The translations under genes were made by a program, and so were the position numbers. Shown piece after piece: positions 1 to 11,761 of a stretch of DNA of 64,000 nt (the stretch's first letter is position 1; each line of letters starts with the position of its first letter). This DNA is from Rosellinia necatrix (taxonomy: Eukaryota > Ascomycota > Sordariomycetes > Xylariales > Xylariaceae): NCBI GenBank assembly GCA_021209875.1, contig JAGYVD010000002.1, forward strand, positions 2,108,001 to 2,172,000, in the 5' to 3' direction. Under the pieces are notes generated by a model. That model saw only the letters and a program-made list of their open reading frames with translations. It searched no databases and was not told where the DNA came from.

Positions 1-80
1 GATCCTCTCATTCGAGGCTGAGACGAGACGAGGAGATGAAAAAGTTGGGGATATTTGCTAACGAGGGCGCATCTGTATAG

Positions 81-903
81 AGTGCTTCGGCGTACGACCT
101 CTCCCTCCTCCTCCTCCCTCCCCATTTCCCCCAAAGCTCTCTCTCTATGAGCCGACCCGGCCGAGGACCAACTTGAGGAGGTCAATGCGATGGCAGAGGT
201 GCTGACGAAATTGGCAATACAGAAGAAGAAGTCTGCGACAGCAGTTGCGGTACGGCCAACGAATCCCCCGGCTTTGCCGCACGACAGACAACAGACAACC
301 ATACTGACACAGTGCAATGAATAGGCCTGCAAGGCTGGCTCTGGCCTCATCAAGGTCAACGGTACGCGCCACCTGCATCACCTGCATCACCTGCATCCTC
401 TGCATCCTCTGCATCCCCCGCATCCACCCGCGAATTAATTGACCGTGTTTCTGATCCCACTCGGCCATTCCAGGAAAGCCCCTCAGCCTCGTCGAGCCCG
501 CCGTCCTGCGCTTCAAAGTCTACGAGCCGCTACTCGTTATTGGCCTTGATAAGTTCGCCAATGTCGACATCCGGGTGCGCGTCACCGGTGGTGGTCAGAC
601 CAGCCAAGTTTACGCCGTCCGCCAGGCCATCAGCAAGGTAATTGCGACTCGCCCGATGCGTCCGACGCCACCTGTCGACATGCAACCCGCCTGAACCACA
701 TTAGAGCAACGCGAGCTAACGAACCCGTCCAGGCCCTGATCGCCTACTACCAGAAATACGTCGACGAGCACAGCAAGAACCTGCTCAAGCAGGCCCTCGT
801 CCAGTACGACCGTACCCTCCTGGTCGCCGACAACCGACGATGTGAACCCAAGAAATTCGGTGGTCCGGGTGCCCGTGCCCGGTACCAGAAGTCTTACCGT
901 TAA
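81..903 (+). CDS. rps16: 40S ribosomal protein S16 (uS9), 5' end outside the window
   Basis: Small-subunit ribosomal protein of the uS9 family, located at the 40S head near the P site. Exons read by splice signals and phase: 81-91, 223-249, 325-361, 474-637 and 733-903. The conserved family blocks are in order: CFG then [62 protein letters not shown] and the invariant C-terminus [14 protein letters not shown] just before the TAA at 901-903. The first visible exon is only 11 nt and follows an intron end with a GCTAAC branch site (positions 56-61) and a TATAG acceptor at 76-80, so the initiator exon lies left of the window. Intron sizes are 131, 75, 112 and 95 nt. Dense early introns are usual for fungal ribosomal protein genes. 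Identity is certain; the exact boundaries of the second and third exons are slightly less so. Confidence 0.95.
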
Positions 904-3900
904 AGCAAACGCGCCAAGCCACGTTTTACTTTGGCGGCTGTGGTTCTGGACGGGGAAGTAGATGGAGAAGACCGGGCCAGTCCTTTGGTACGGAGAAGCA
1001 CGGTATGCGGGCGATGGAGCACGTCCATCCACGCAGGGCTGGTTTTTGTCTTCCTTGTCTCTCTAGGTTCTTCGCGAGCTCGGAACGGTGGCGACAGTCG
1101 GACTGCGGGGGGAGTTATAAAAGGAAATCCGGCAAGGCTATTGATCCCAAATGCCTTTGCTATGGTCATTGCATTTACATGGCAGGGAATTTCTGTCTGG
1201 TTGTAAAGGGATTAGGCGAATGAAACGACACGAATTCTGAACAAAAAAAAAAAAAAAAAACGCTGCAACGCATTATGCAGCGCCTAACTTGAATCAGATA
1301 CACTCACGGGTTGGTACAAATACTTGGGCCACGGAACCCCAAAGAGGTTTGTTTCTTTGAGTGACTTCCATCGCACAACCACGTAGCTCAGCCATTACGA
1401 TTGCTTCATATGCCGGTGATTCAACCACAGCCCAACGATGCCATTTTTCTATGACACCAACATGCAGGTGAAGTGGATAGCTTCGGTTTACATGCAGATA
1501 TCCCAAATAGACTCTGGTAGCTCTGTTATTATATTTGATATATCTGATGCTACTTTTACTTACAAGTCACACTCACTCATTCACTACGAACAAATGAGAG
1601 TTGACCTACTTACCTATAAAATAAAATAAAATTAACTAGTTATAACTGCTTAATAAGTAAAAAGACTTAAAAAAAAAAAAACAATTGGTCTCCGGTTGCT
1701 TCAGATCTTCTCTTCGTTTCAGCCCATAATTAGCGGTGACATGAATATCTTGCCCACAAGCCTGTATTTTTTTTCTCCCCCCTTTTGTTTCCGTCTCGTA
1801 TTTTCGAATCAACATCAGCCCCACGGGAGGTGGGTGCCTAGTTGCATGTCCATGCTCAACTCTGTGAATCGGTATTCGTACGCGGTGACGTGTATTCAGC
1901 ATCACTAGAAAGCACAACCCATTTCATCACAAGTGCTACGTCCTTATCGGATTGATTCATATGGCGATCAAATGGAAAAGAAAAAGCACGGCTTGTTTTC
2001 ACTACAACCACACGAGACAACGAAACATATTCTAACTCTAGCAGACCTGGGCATATAAAAAAGGCAAAATATTGGTGCGGGTCGTTCAAGACATGCCTGT
2101 ATTATGGCCTACCGGGGCGCGACACGCCGGCGCGACTAGTGTTGATGCCAGTTAGCGGCCGCAAGCCTGTATTGTCTTGGCTTGTTGGTTTCCCCAAGTA
2201 CACTTACATAGTGACACTAGTTGCTGTTTTTTTTGGTTTTTTTTTTTTTTTCTTTTCTTTCCTTTCCTTTCCCTTCCCTTGATTTTCTTTTCTTTTGCGT
2301 GTCTCTTCAGTTGTATCCTATACATAACATAATCCATGGTGGTGAATCTATATTGCTTATTTAGCGCGAAACTTCCCCCGAGTCGGCCCAAACGCGAGTG
2401 GACAGGTATCAATTTTAATCCAACGAAACTATCTGTCCTGGCTGCTAGTTGGGCACGACGGAGCTGGTTTAATGCAGCGATGATGCCTGAGCAGGCCTCA
2501 TAGCGATCAGTTCTAGCAGCAATAGTTCTGAGTGCTGAGTGCTAAGTGCTGAGTGCTGAGTACTGAGTGACTACATGTAGTAGTGTGTTCTTTTTCGTTT
2601 TTTCGTGGCTCCAGGGGGCTATCTGGGAATAAAAGTAGGATGCTAACGTGACAGACCCCCTTTTTAGGACACGTAAGGATTCAAGCTTTGGCTAGTCAGT
2701 AGGTAGTAAGTAGATCACATTCTCTCCAAAATTTAGGTACTTCTGTCGTTTGTATTGTACCAGATGTCGTCATAGCAGTGTATTGTTTTCTATCTTAGGT
2801 TATCAATAATTTGCGCTACAAGTTCACTGCTCAACACCCTGGTTGGAACCGGGCTTTCATCTCTGTTGTTGGCATGATAGCGGCACCGTCTCAACAGCTC
2901 CAATGCCGTCGGACTGTATACTATGTATCCTGAAATGTAAGGATTCAAGTATTCTTGGCCAAATCAAAGTGGTCCCATAGTACATCACTCGTATGAGGTA
3001 GGCATCCATATGGGCAGATAAATAGGATAGTGCCGAGGTAGTTGGAATGAATGTGTGTCCCTACAACCATTGGAACCTGTCGGAACGAGAACAGCTATAT
3101 TCCCAACCATCATAAGTGGCTGTCTTCTGTTTGATCCGCCATCCCTAAATCGAGGACGGGCAATTCTGTGGAGATGCTAACTAGTACTGGTAATACATAG
3201 TTATGAAAACAAGCCGAACCCGTCAGCTCAGTAGCACATGGCCTCGAAGATATGCGATCTGTGCAAACTACCTACGTACGAATGGAAGATAAGCTTGGGC
3301 GCCGGTACGCCCCGTCAATGTTTGTCATGGCAATACGGAAGACGGGCCCTTGTTAAATCATATTTCATCCTCCTTTTCTTCCTTCGAGTGAAAAGAAAAC
3401 ATAGCGTAGGTTTCCTATCCGGTACCACCATACGTATCGGTAGCCTTCGTCATGTACCCAGTGTATGTATACCAATGCCCATCGTCGTCACTGCGCTATT
3501 TACGAGAGGCGGTGCCCAGCCTAGTTTTGAGGGGAGGGGAGGGGCCTTCCATGCCGTCGATTCTAAAAGCGGGAGTAGGACGGTCCTATGCCCGCAGCAT
3601 AAAACAGCACTAAGCGGCCCTAGTACCCAGAAATGCCCTAGGGTTCGGAAGTTATATTGCCCCCTCGTCGAATCAGCAAGGTCGTTCCGGCATAGTATGT
3701 AGTGTATGTCAAAGATACGAGGGCGGGCTTCCCATCACATGCCAGATCTAATGGAACTTTTGTTGGCTGACACAGCCTTGAGCAGTTGCGTGCCTTGTGC
3801 CACCCAGCCGCATCGCTGATGCGCAAAAGGAAGTATCAAACGTGCCCCATACAAGCCTTGGCAAGGTTGGCTGTTCCAAGTTTGCTGCTGGATCTCGAGG

Positions 3901-5519
3901 CGTCGTACTCCGGGACACAGCCCTGGGAGGGACAGACAGGGGGGCAATGTTGGCGGTGGTGGGAAGCTCGAGACACTATCTATGATGGATGTATCTAAAT
4001 AGCCAAAGTAGCGGTCATGGTCCACCCACAATGAAATGCGTAGCGAAATACAGGCCTGAGTGGATGATAGCTTTGTTGGCCGCCGCCCGCACGCGCTCTC
4101 TTCCCCGACGCTAAACAAGAACCCCTGCCATATTATGATCACAACACTCGAGACTCCGGAAGTATATTACTCCAAAAAAAAATGCATGCTTACATCCACT
4201 GGGGAAGGCGTTCGTCATAAAGGGGTTGGTTTGGACCAAGGGCCGGCTGAGGTGAAAGTACCCGTGAACTGCATTAGCGGACTGTATTGGCGAGGGTAGC
4301 AATACGCGATCCAGCGAACAAAATATAGTCTCCTCATTTAAATATTCCTAAGCAATCCAATCACGGGAACCCCGCAACGAGATTTTAAGGCCATAAAGTT
4401 GATCCCCCTCGCGTTACATAATACGATGGAAAGCGGAAACTCTAGGCGTAGACGATCGTGACTATGTGGTTTACGGAGTTAGATGCATCTTACTATCAGT
4501 GATAGTGAATGGCGGGTTGCAAACAAGCCTTTCGTCTCCTCTTTCGTGCAAGGTGGTCAACGCGTACCGGAGTATTCATTCAAACATTAGATTAGACGAT
4601 ATTCGCGGCAAGGGGGAAAGCTTTGAAGAGTCGTAAAGTTGCTAGGCAGGTCAGCTATTTTTTTTACGATTAGTTTAGACTACGTTGATTCCGGCCCAGC
4701 CAACGAGTGGCTATATTGCCGACTTGCTGTAGTTGGTATATCGGGTTGTCAGAATAGTGCCTCAGCTCTCAGCTCCATAGGTTTTAATGCAATCATAGCA
4801 TACCACCCCAACATGCCTACCTCAGAAATCAATACCCCGATAAGCCCAATGGAGCAAACGCTACTATATGACGTATTTGATTTCCCTATCCCGCCAAGGC
4901 ATCCTTACCAAAGCCTAGAATGTAGTCCAAAATTGGGATAGCAGAGCCATGCCTTCAAACTTGGTACGGTTAATGAGTTGTCTACCTTAGTAAAGCCGTA
5001 AAGATAACATCTAAACGAGTGCAGTCTGATGTTGCCGGCCCATAGATCCCAAGGTTGGCTTTCTTCGGATTATAATCTTGACCGCTGCTTCCGTCATCGA
5101 TCATCGTGGGGACCCAACGGGGTAGAGTGGCAAGGCTGACAAATAAACGTTTGGCGGCATCCAGTGCTGGTAGTATCTTGTATTTCCACGCCTGATTAGG
5201 CAACCGCCGGTGTGTCGCTTGCTACGCTGGTTGGCAACAAAACCGGATCACCAGGTAGAAAATCGTGTGGCTAGCTTATGAAGCCCCCTTGTTCGTAGCC
5301 AGCGGACATGTGATCCCCCGCGGCTCTTAGAGGAGGTGAGGACATTGTGGCGTTGAATATAGTAACCGGGCAGAAAGACCATGACATGCTTACTGCCGTG
5401 TTATAAAGGACCGTTATAAAGTAAAATAAATGGGACCCAGGCAGCCTTTCTGTCACAATCTCCAATAATGAAGACCACGGGGAGGGAGAGACCCACACGA
5501 CGGTATTTCCAGCGCCGCG
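904..5519. other. Gene-poor intergenic stretch (about 4.6 kb)
   Basis: No open frame here has recognisable family content, splice structure or signal peptide. Visible features are an 18-nt A-run near 1243-1260, a pyrimidine-rich tract at 2226-2300 and a heptamer minisatellite at 2525-2570. An open frame on the plus strand around 4640-4941 has protein-like composition but no ATG at its left end and no family I recognise; it could be a decayed fragment. The first few hundred bases are presumably the rps16 3' untranslated region. Confidence 0.6.
2525..2570. repeat. Heptamer minisatellite (GAGTGCT)n
   Basis: About six imperfect tandem copies of a 7-bp unit, GAGTGCT with variants TAAGTGCT and GAGTACT. 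It is not associated with any gene. Confidence 0.85.
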
Positions 5520-6800
5520 CTATGCATCCCAGGATAATAAACCGCTCTCTCTACCGTTTTCTATTTCAACAACTGTGGGGGCAAATTCGCCCCTCTCGTC
5601 CTCGTCTTCAAAGTCCGATAGTTCGGCCTGCACCATTTCACCATCTTCGAGCATCACGTTGCCCGACCTAATGTACTCGCCCGTGAGATCCCATCCGTAC
5701 CGCAATAACCACGACTCTAGAGATGAAAAGGTCAGGTTGACGGCGTGGTGGTCAGGAGTGCACTGATCACCAAGCACCGAGAGCTTTTCGTCTAAGCGGA
5801 TTTTGTAGGTAGTGAGTGCTAGTCGGAGTTTATGGGCAAATTCCGGCATCAGCTCGAAAATGTCGCCTTGAAGGTATCGATCGTTGTACAGCAGCTGGGC
5901 GTGAAATGTCTGGATAAGGCTGCGCGCTTGCTGTGGCCTATCGACCGTCAAATTGTAAGATCGAAAGATCAACTGGGTGGCCAAGAAAAACCACTGCTCG
6001 AGACAGGAGAAATTTCCAAAATGCATGCCGACAAGAAAAGTAAATTGGAATTCACCCGTCAAGTCCTCCGGCCGGTAGTGGCCGTTAGGGCTCTCGAGTC
6101 TGTCAAGCACCCATCCGGTTGGGTCTAATGCCTGGCGTGTTCTTTCCTGTCCCATAGCCTGGGGGTTAATTAGGCGGGCGTTCATGGGGAATATAAACCG
6201 CAGGTGAGGCGTTTCCGAAGCATACAGCCGGGCCTCTTTAGTTAGTCCCGTATCCCCAACCACGCTGTCCGTCGTTGTCACGTGCCAAGTATTTTGCGTC
6301 TGGCCTGTGATCCTGCTCAGTAGTTCTGGGCGTATTGCAGATGTGAGCTGATACCAGATGTTTTCGTCACCTAAGAGATCTGGGTGATCGCCGTCGTCCT
6401 GGGAGAGCACGAGGTTATGGGAGGATTCTGCGTTGGCCGCACGAAGATGATACGGCGAGAGACCGGAAAGCTTTCGCTCCAGTATTTCAGCCCGAAACCG
6501 CATCTCGACCCTGTCGGCAGGGTCACAGAGAACCTCGTTGAATGTATCCCAATTCTTCACGTAGACATGCCCTGGTTGCGCCTCGTCTCTCTCGGGAGTA
6601 CATATCCAATAGCCACTCCTCGAAGACGCTGATTCCGAGGGTGCAACCCATATCAAATGAGCCCCGAATGGGATATCACGGAAGCCTGTGAATGGCAGTG
6701 CACTGTTGAAAGAGGTTCCGTCGCAGCCGACGGTGAAGTTGGCTGGCAGATCATCTAGGACGAAGACATCACCATGACTTGGAAACGGCGAGTCTTCCAT
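5520..6800 (-). CDS. aar2: AAR2-family U5 snRNP assembly factor
   Basis: Single-exon gene of 426 aa. In yeast, Aar2 binds the RNase H-like and Jab1/MPN parts of Prp8 in a cytoplasmic U5 snRNP precursor and is later replaced by Brr2. The N-terminal beta-rich domain is recognisable from DVFVLDDLPANFTVGCDG followed by GFRDIPFGAHLIWVA at about residues 10-55. The C-terminal helical domain carries FTFLVGMHFGNFSCLEQW and the conserved block QLLYNDRYLQGDIFELMPEF. The frame is open upstream to 6992 but only from a TTG codon, and the extra residues look unlike the family, so I chose the ATG at 6798-6800, twelve residues before the first conserved block. No intron is needed. It stands alone between two gene-poor stretches. 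Confidence 0.85.
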   Translation of the reverse strand: MEDSPFPSHGDVFVLDDLPANFTVGCDGTSFNSALPFTGFRDIPFGAHLIWVAPSESASSRSGYWICTPERDEAQPGHVYVKNWDTFNEVLCDPADRVEMRFRAEILERKLSGLSPYHLRAANAESSHNLVLSQDDGDHPDLLGDENIWYQLTSAIRPELLSRITGQTQNTWHVTTTDSVVGDTGLTKEARLYASETPHLRFIFPMNARLINPQAMGQERTRQALDPTGWVLDRLESPNGHYRPEDLTGEFQFTFLVGMHFGNFSCLEQWFFLATQLIFRSYNLTVDRPQQARSLIQTFHAQLLYNDRYLQGDIFELMPEFAHKLRLALTTYKIRLDEKLSVLGDQCTPDHHAVNLTFSSLESWLLRYGWDLTGEYIRSGNVMLEDGEMVQAELSDFEDEDERGEFAPTVVEIENGRESGLLSWDA

Positions 6801-8995
6801 GGGAGGGAGATCTGGTGTTGATTGGAATGGGGTAGCGGGTCTGTTGTTTTCACTAGGACGGTTGACTCGTGGAATGAATTGATCTGATGAACTTAGGAGA
6901 AAGTCCGGAGGGCGAGTAGTGGGGCATGGGAATTGCGTGAGTGCGAAAATGAGGAGATGCGAGGTCGAGAAGCAATCGGATGAGGCAATCAACCTACATA
7001 CACATTCCCCATTGCTGGGCAGGTACTGATTTTAGACCCCCACTATCTCCACTATTACCCGCTGCGGTAGTGGTCTTAACAGAAAGAAAGAAGCTTCACT
7101 CTACCTACCTATTATAGGTAGGTACCTACTTACCTTAGGTAGTTATAGGACGTTTTATGTGTCAATGATATAGGGCCTTGGAATGCGAGATATCGTCCTG
7201 TGCGTGCTGTGACGTGGAAATATCACCCATCTACCTGCCTGGGTATTTGAAGTCAAATACAAAGGTAGGTGCCAAGAAGTGGACACGGGGGGTCACCACG
7301 TACCTACCTAGGTAATTAAGAGCGTTTTATCATTCGTATATTGTATAATTATGATAACATTAGTTTGGAAGGTGGTTCCATGTCGTTCTACCTACGTGCA
7401 TATGATGCAGGCAGTCGCCGTGCCAGGTCGATGAGTGAAAAGAAGGTGGATGGTGTCTGTTTCAAGGTCGCCACAGATAAAAAGCCGACGGCAAATAATC
7501 TACTTAACTGGACTGGAGTCCTCCCATATGGCCCAAATGTAAGCAGTGATCCTATTGGAATGGCCCCGATGAGTGTCTGAACGCTCTAATCCGACGCCAT
7601 GGCATCGAAGCCAGGCCCTACGTGTAGATACGTGATTTAGCGGTCAAGCAAATGACGTGCAGTGATGGGTGATGACAGGAGGGCCAGAGATGCGCCCGAA
7701 GAACCCGGCTGTTGGCCGAAAGCGTTGCACCCGCATTCAGGTTCATCAATTCTTATTTGAACCTCACTCGAGCGTTATCGGTGAGCAAGGGCCTACCCTG
7801 GCCCCCTGCCGCCGTTGGATGACTCTCTGTTCGCCGATTCGCCAATGACGGCGACGTACTCCCGCGAGGCGTGCGCACGGCAGCTCGACAAATAAATGAG
7901 AACGCCACATCAGTATTAATCTATGCGGTTTGCCAGAACCATATGTCGTTGTCGTCACAACTAGCTGGCCACAAATTTCTTGATCGCACACTCTCAGTAA
8001 ATAAACTTGTGGTTATGTGGGTATGTTGGCACCAAATACGGTAGAGGAGTCCCGAATGCCAGCCGAGACTAATAGAAATAAGCACATGATGGAGAAAAAT
8101 GCAAGTAGGATGAGGCTATGAAGCTAGGCTTAAATAAACGGCAACATCGCCCACTTCCTGAACTGTCAACTACCTTATCTGGAAGAGAAAATTGACATTA
8201 GGACTATTATATCGGCCTTTTGATGTTGGCGTATCTGCACGTGCTCCCACCTTAACTTTGAGATGCTACGTAGACAGGTGCCCGCCTACTTAATTCCCCT
8301 AGCATGGTAGTATTGGTAGTTTGGTAGGCGAAGACACTAAACACTTAACACCTTGGTACTAGGTAGTAAAGCAAACGCTGGTTCGATATGTTCCGGGGCG
8401 GTTGGTGCCTAGGGCATGCTACGGGGTGTGTTGAATCGCGCTGGTGTGCGTTTAGGTAGGTTGCATAGGGCGGTGGGTGGGAAGGCACTGCAAGTCTGTA
8501 CTTGTAGGCGAGGCAGGTTTGGCGTGTGGATTTAGCTTAGCGTAGGTAGGCGAATAAAAATAAATGAATAAATACATAAATAAGAAAATAAGAATAATAA
8601 TAAAAAACGACGATAATAATAGACTACCGGCCTACGCAGACCTGCCTAGTGTAAGACATACATGATGCACCCCAGATGGAACTAGAAAGGGGGGTTGAAC
8701 CGGGTTTTTAGCTAGTGTCGTGTGGTGTCACAAGCGAAAAGGCAGAAGTATGTGTACATGACGATGGGATGCACATGATGTGATGTCGGCAATGGTGAGC
8801 AAGGTACGCAGTAGGGTTCAATTTCTGGACCCTGGCACCGAGCGACATGGGGGTCATTGGGTTCCTTCCCGCCCGCAGTGCCGGCATGGCGTGGACGTGA
8901 TATGTAGGCAGGTAGGTAGGTATGTATGTATGCATGTTTCTATGGAATGTACGTGTATGTATGTATGTATGTATGTATGTATGTATGTATGTATG

Positions 8996-9029
<34 letters not shown>

Positions 9030-11761
9030 TGTGTGTAGGTAGTAGGTAGGTTCGAGTGCGTGTGTTACCAAGGCCCCGTTTTCCATCCTTCGGGTCGCTG
9101 CAGGAAGCTGCATCCATCCATCTACATAGGTATTGTCTGCATTGCACTACAGCACGTCGGCCACATCCACGCAGCCAGCACGCGGCGGCGGCGCAGGCGC
9201 ACGTAGCTGCCAAAAGGCTAGGCAGCGTTCGGGGACTAGGCCGAAACCATGCCTAGCGCTGCGGTAGCGTTGGCCCGGACTGCCCATCGGCGCGCGAGCA
9301 CCCCCTTGTCTAGTCCGTTGCTTGTCTGCCACACCACCAACGAACCTCACGCCATACGTCCGTCATCACCAACCGGTTCCCATCGTTCCCTCCCAGAAAA
9401 CCACCCCTTGTCCCTCGACCCGGACGTTATCCCTTCTCCTACCCCGGATTTCCCGCTTGCGAGGATCCGGCTTCTTCGGCTAACCTGCCAAGGAGCTTGA
9501 GGAACAGGCCGAGCGGCGCTATACTGATCGACAGCCTGCTTCTGCCGCCAGCAGAAAGAGAGATGCGGTGCAATGCCTTGCAACCTCGCTAAAATAGATC
9601 GGGTATGTCCAGCCCAGAAGAACCTTAGGCTACTCGATGCCCCATGTCCTGATTGTATCTCGTTCGTATAGGCAAAGTACAGCACTAAAAAGAATATGTA
9701 CAGCCCAAGTCGATACTTCCAGCCTGCATCACGTACCTGAACCGACCCCGAAAATACACACGAACGCAAAGCGAAACCCATCCACCCGCCGCCATCCATG
9801 TCTCGCACGTTTCGGAGAATTTTCCATGCAAACCTATGCATGTTCCCGATACCGTTTCGCGACATGGATTGTCAGCGCCCCTGCCGAGGCAATCCAGGCG
9901 CCATTTGAGCGCATCACCGGCGGGCCGGTTCTTTATCTGGCCCTGAGTTCGGCGGGCGATACGTACGAAGAGCGACCACAATCAATTATATGGGGGGTCG
10001 GTGGGGATGATCTTGGAGCCCCTGAGAGTGTATCTGTAAGTAGAAAAGATGTGCCTAGCACAGCATGGCCCTCTTCCGACCGACCACCCCGTTTCGCCTT
10101 CTTCCAGGCTGGAATAACTATGGCCCCTCCCCCCCGCCGCCACCGGGCCCAGTTCCGACGACAAGAAGATCCGGCACGGCCCCGGTCCAGGACCGGTCCA
10201 GGACCGGGGCAAATGGAAAAGGCCTAATATGGCCCTCGTGCTCCGGCGCAAACATCATACCGGTGCACATACTGGTGCAAGCCTATGTGCGGGGGGTTTG
10301 AATGAAAACGCCCATGTATATTGCTGTCCCATGCGCCCGGGTGGTGAAACGGCTCATCGTCTCGACTGGTGTTGCACACATTGCGCAGGGAAGCGCTAGC
10401 CAGATAGTAATCCGAGTCGTCCAAAAGACATCAACAGGACTCATGCTCCATGAGGGAGCGTTGGGTGGCATAACGCGGACAATTGCCCCTGGTGGAGATT
10501 TGGGCAGTTCCTTGCTTGGCTCAGTGGCTCGTTCCTCCTGTCCGAACCCAAATCGGCACATTCCGCAAACTTATCTTATCGACAACGTTGAGCTACCTCG
10601 GATGGCTCATTGATACGAGAACCAGGCCAGAACAGGGGCAGAAGACATCAGCTCGAGAACCAACCGCATCCACCCTTTCTTGTTCTAGGGTCCTGAAATT
10701 CTAGTCCGTCTAATGTCGTGTAACCACACTAGAGGAGCAGAGGAGAATAAGGGGCACACCACCGCCGGTAGTATTGTTATTACTGCCTGCCTTAGTGTTT
10801 TTGGCCCCTGGATCATCCCACCCCTCCCCCATCCCGCATTTCCCCAGGGTGCGGACGAACGGCGCGTTACCACAAAAAACAACAACAAGAGATCTAAGAC
10901 CTCGTGGCTACGGTAGCACAGAACCGAGCCTGGACTAAAATAGGGACCATGCTTTACTAGCCCTTCCGTTTCGTTTCTCGCTTAAACAATCCCTTGCTAC
11001 CGCCCCTCCCCCAAAACTGACGTACATACATGATACATCATACCACTAGTCTTGGTAGCTTTCGGGATATGGAATAGTGTAGATCCAATGCATGGCGCAA
11101 AAAACGTAATCTCGTTCCTGTAACCGGGTTTTCGGAATTGGCCACTCTGCAGCTAAGGTTATAAAGCGAAACCAAATAATAAAAACGTCTAACGTCAGAA
11201 TCTCAACCTCAAATTAAATGGATACAACCCACATCACTAAAAACACTCTCGTTAACAAAACAAGCATCGGAGCTCGATTCATCTTTGCTATGAAGCCCTA
11301 GTTCTCTTCTTATATATATAGAACGAGCATGATAGACTGCGTACAGCATCACTGTTATAATGCGACGGTAGGTCTTATCCCAAACATAAGGTCACTCCGG
11401 ACGTGCGCCCCCCCCCCCGGCCTCCCCTACCCCCACCTATATCGCGAACTGAACCGTAGTAAAGACAGATAAACGTATCATGGTTTTCTCTTTTTTTTTT
11501 TTTTTTTGTTGAGCCATCTCATCCTGCCTACCCGGGGTATCCGTGAATGGTTGTGGCCGAATAATTGCCGCTAAAGAACGGTCAACCAATTAAAGCGCCA
11601 ATCTATCGAAGGCGCCGAGATTTAATCTAGTGCACGACGTGCACAAATATCGTACATTGGGGATTATACCCTACCCTGACGAAATCGTCTCGTCGGGGGA
11701 CCCTATGATATCGGATGTCAATTGCCAAGGACGTGGCAGAGAGTGGCGGTGAACCAATTAC
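6801..11761. other. Gene-poor intergenic stretch (about 5 kb)
   Basis: No gene supported. It contains clusters of the ACCTACCT/TAGGTACC motif (7105-7145 and 7285-7315), an A/T-rich run of AATAA-type repeats at about 8550-8630, a long GTAT microsatellite at 8908-9050 and a pyrimidine tract at 11490-11510. The largest open frame, 9637-10227 on the plus strand, is GC-rich, overlaps equally long frames on the other strand and has no recognisable domain. Confidence 0.6.
8908..9050. repeat. (GTAT)n microsatellite
   Basis: Long tract of GTAT tetramers flanked by GTAG tetramers, interrupted near 8930-8950 by a short unique segment and near 8998-9003 by a TATATA interruption. The apparent open frames across it (YVCM or HTYI repeats) are artefacts of the repeat. 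Confidence 0.95.

Noticed and set aside
1243..1260. A18 run downstream of rps16 as a possible retrocopy tail
   Set aside because: The rps16 gene contains introns and similar A-runs occur in many unrelated intergenic places in this window; no second copy or target duplication is visible.
4639..4941. Protein-like frame (100 codons) in the left gene-poor stretch
   Set aside because: No ATG at its start, no recognised family and no splice partners; kept only as a possible decayed fragment.
6801..6992. N-terminal extension of the AAR2 frame
   Set aside because: It starts at TTG, not ATG, and the extra residues do not look like the family; the ATG at 6798-6800 lies close before the first conserved block.
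8908..9050. Direct-repeat array as a CRISPR-like element
   Set aside because: It is a simple GTAT microsatellite without unique spacers, in a eukaryotic genome.
9637..10227. 196-codon open frame on the plus strand starting at an ATG
   Set aside because: No recognisable domain, no splice or composition support, equally long frames on the opposite strand, and a C-terminal half built from GC-rich repeats (GTGPGP-type). Most likely chance.
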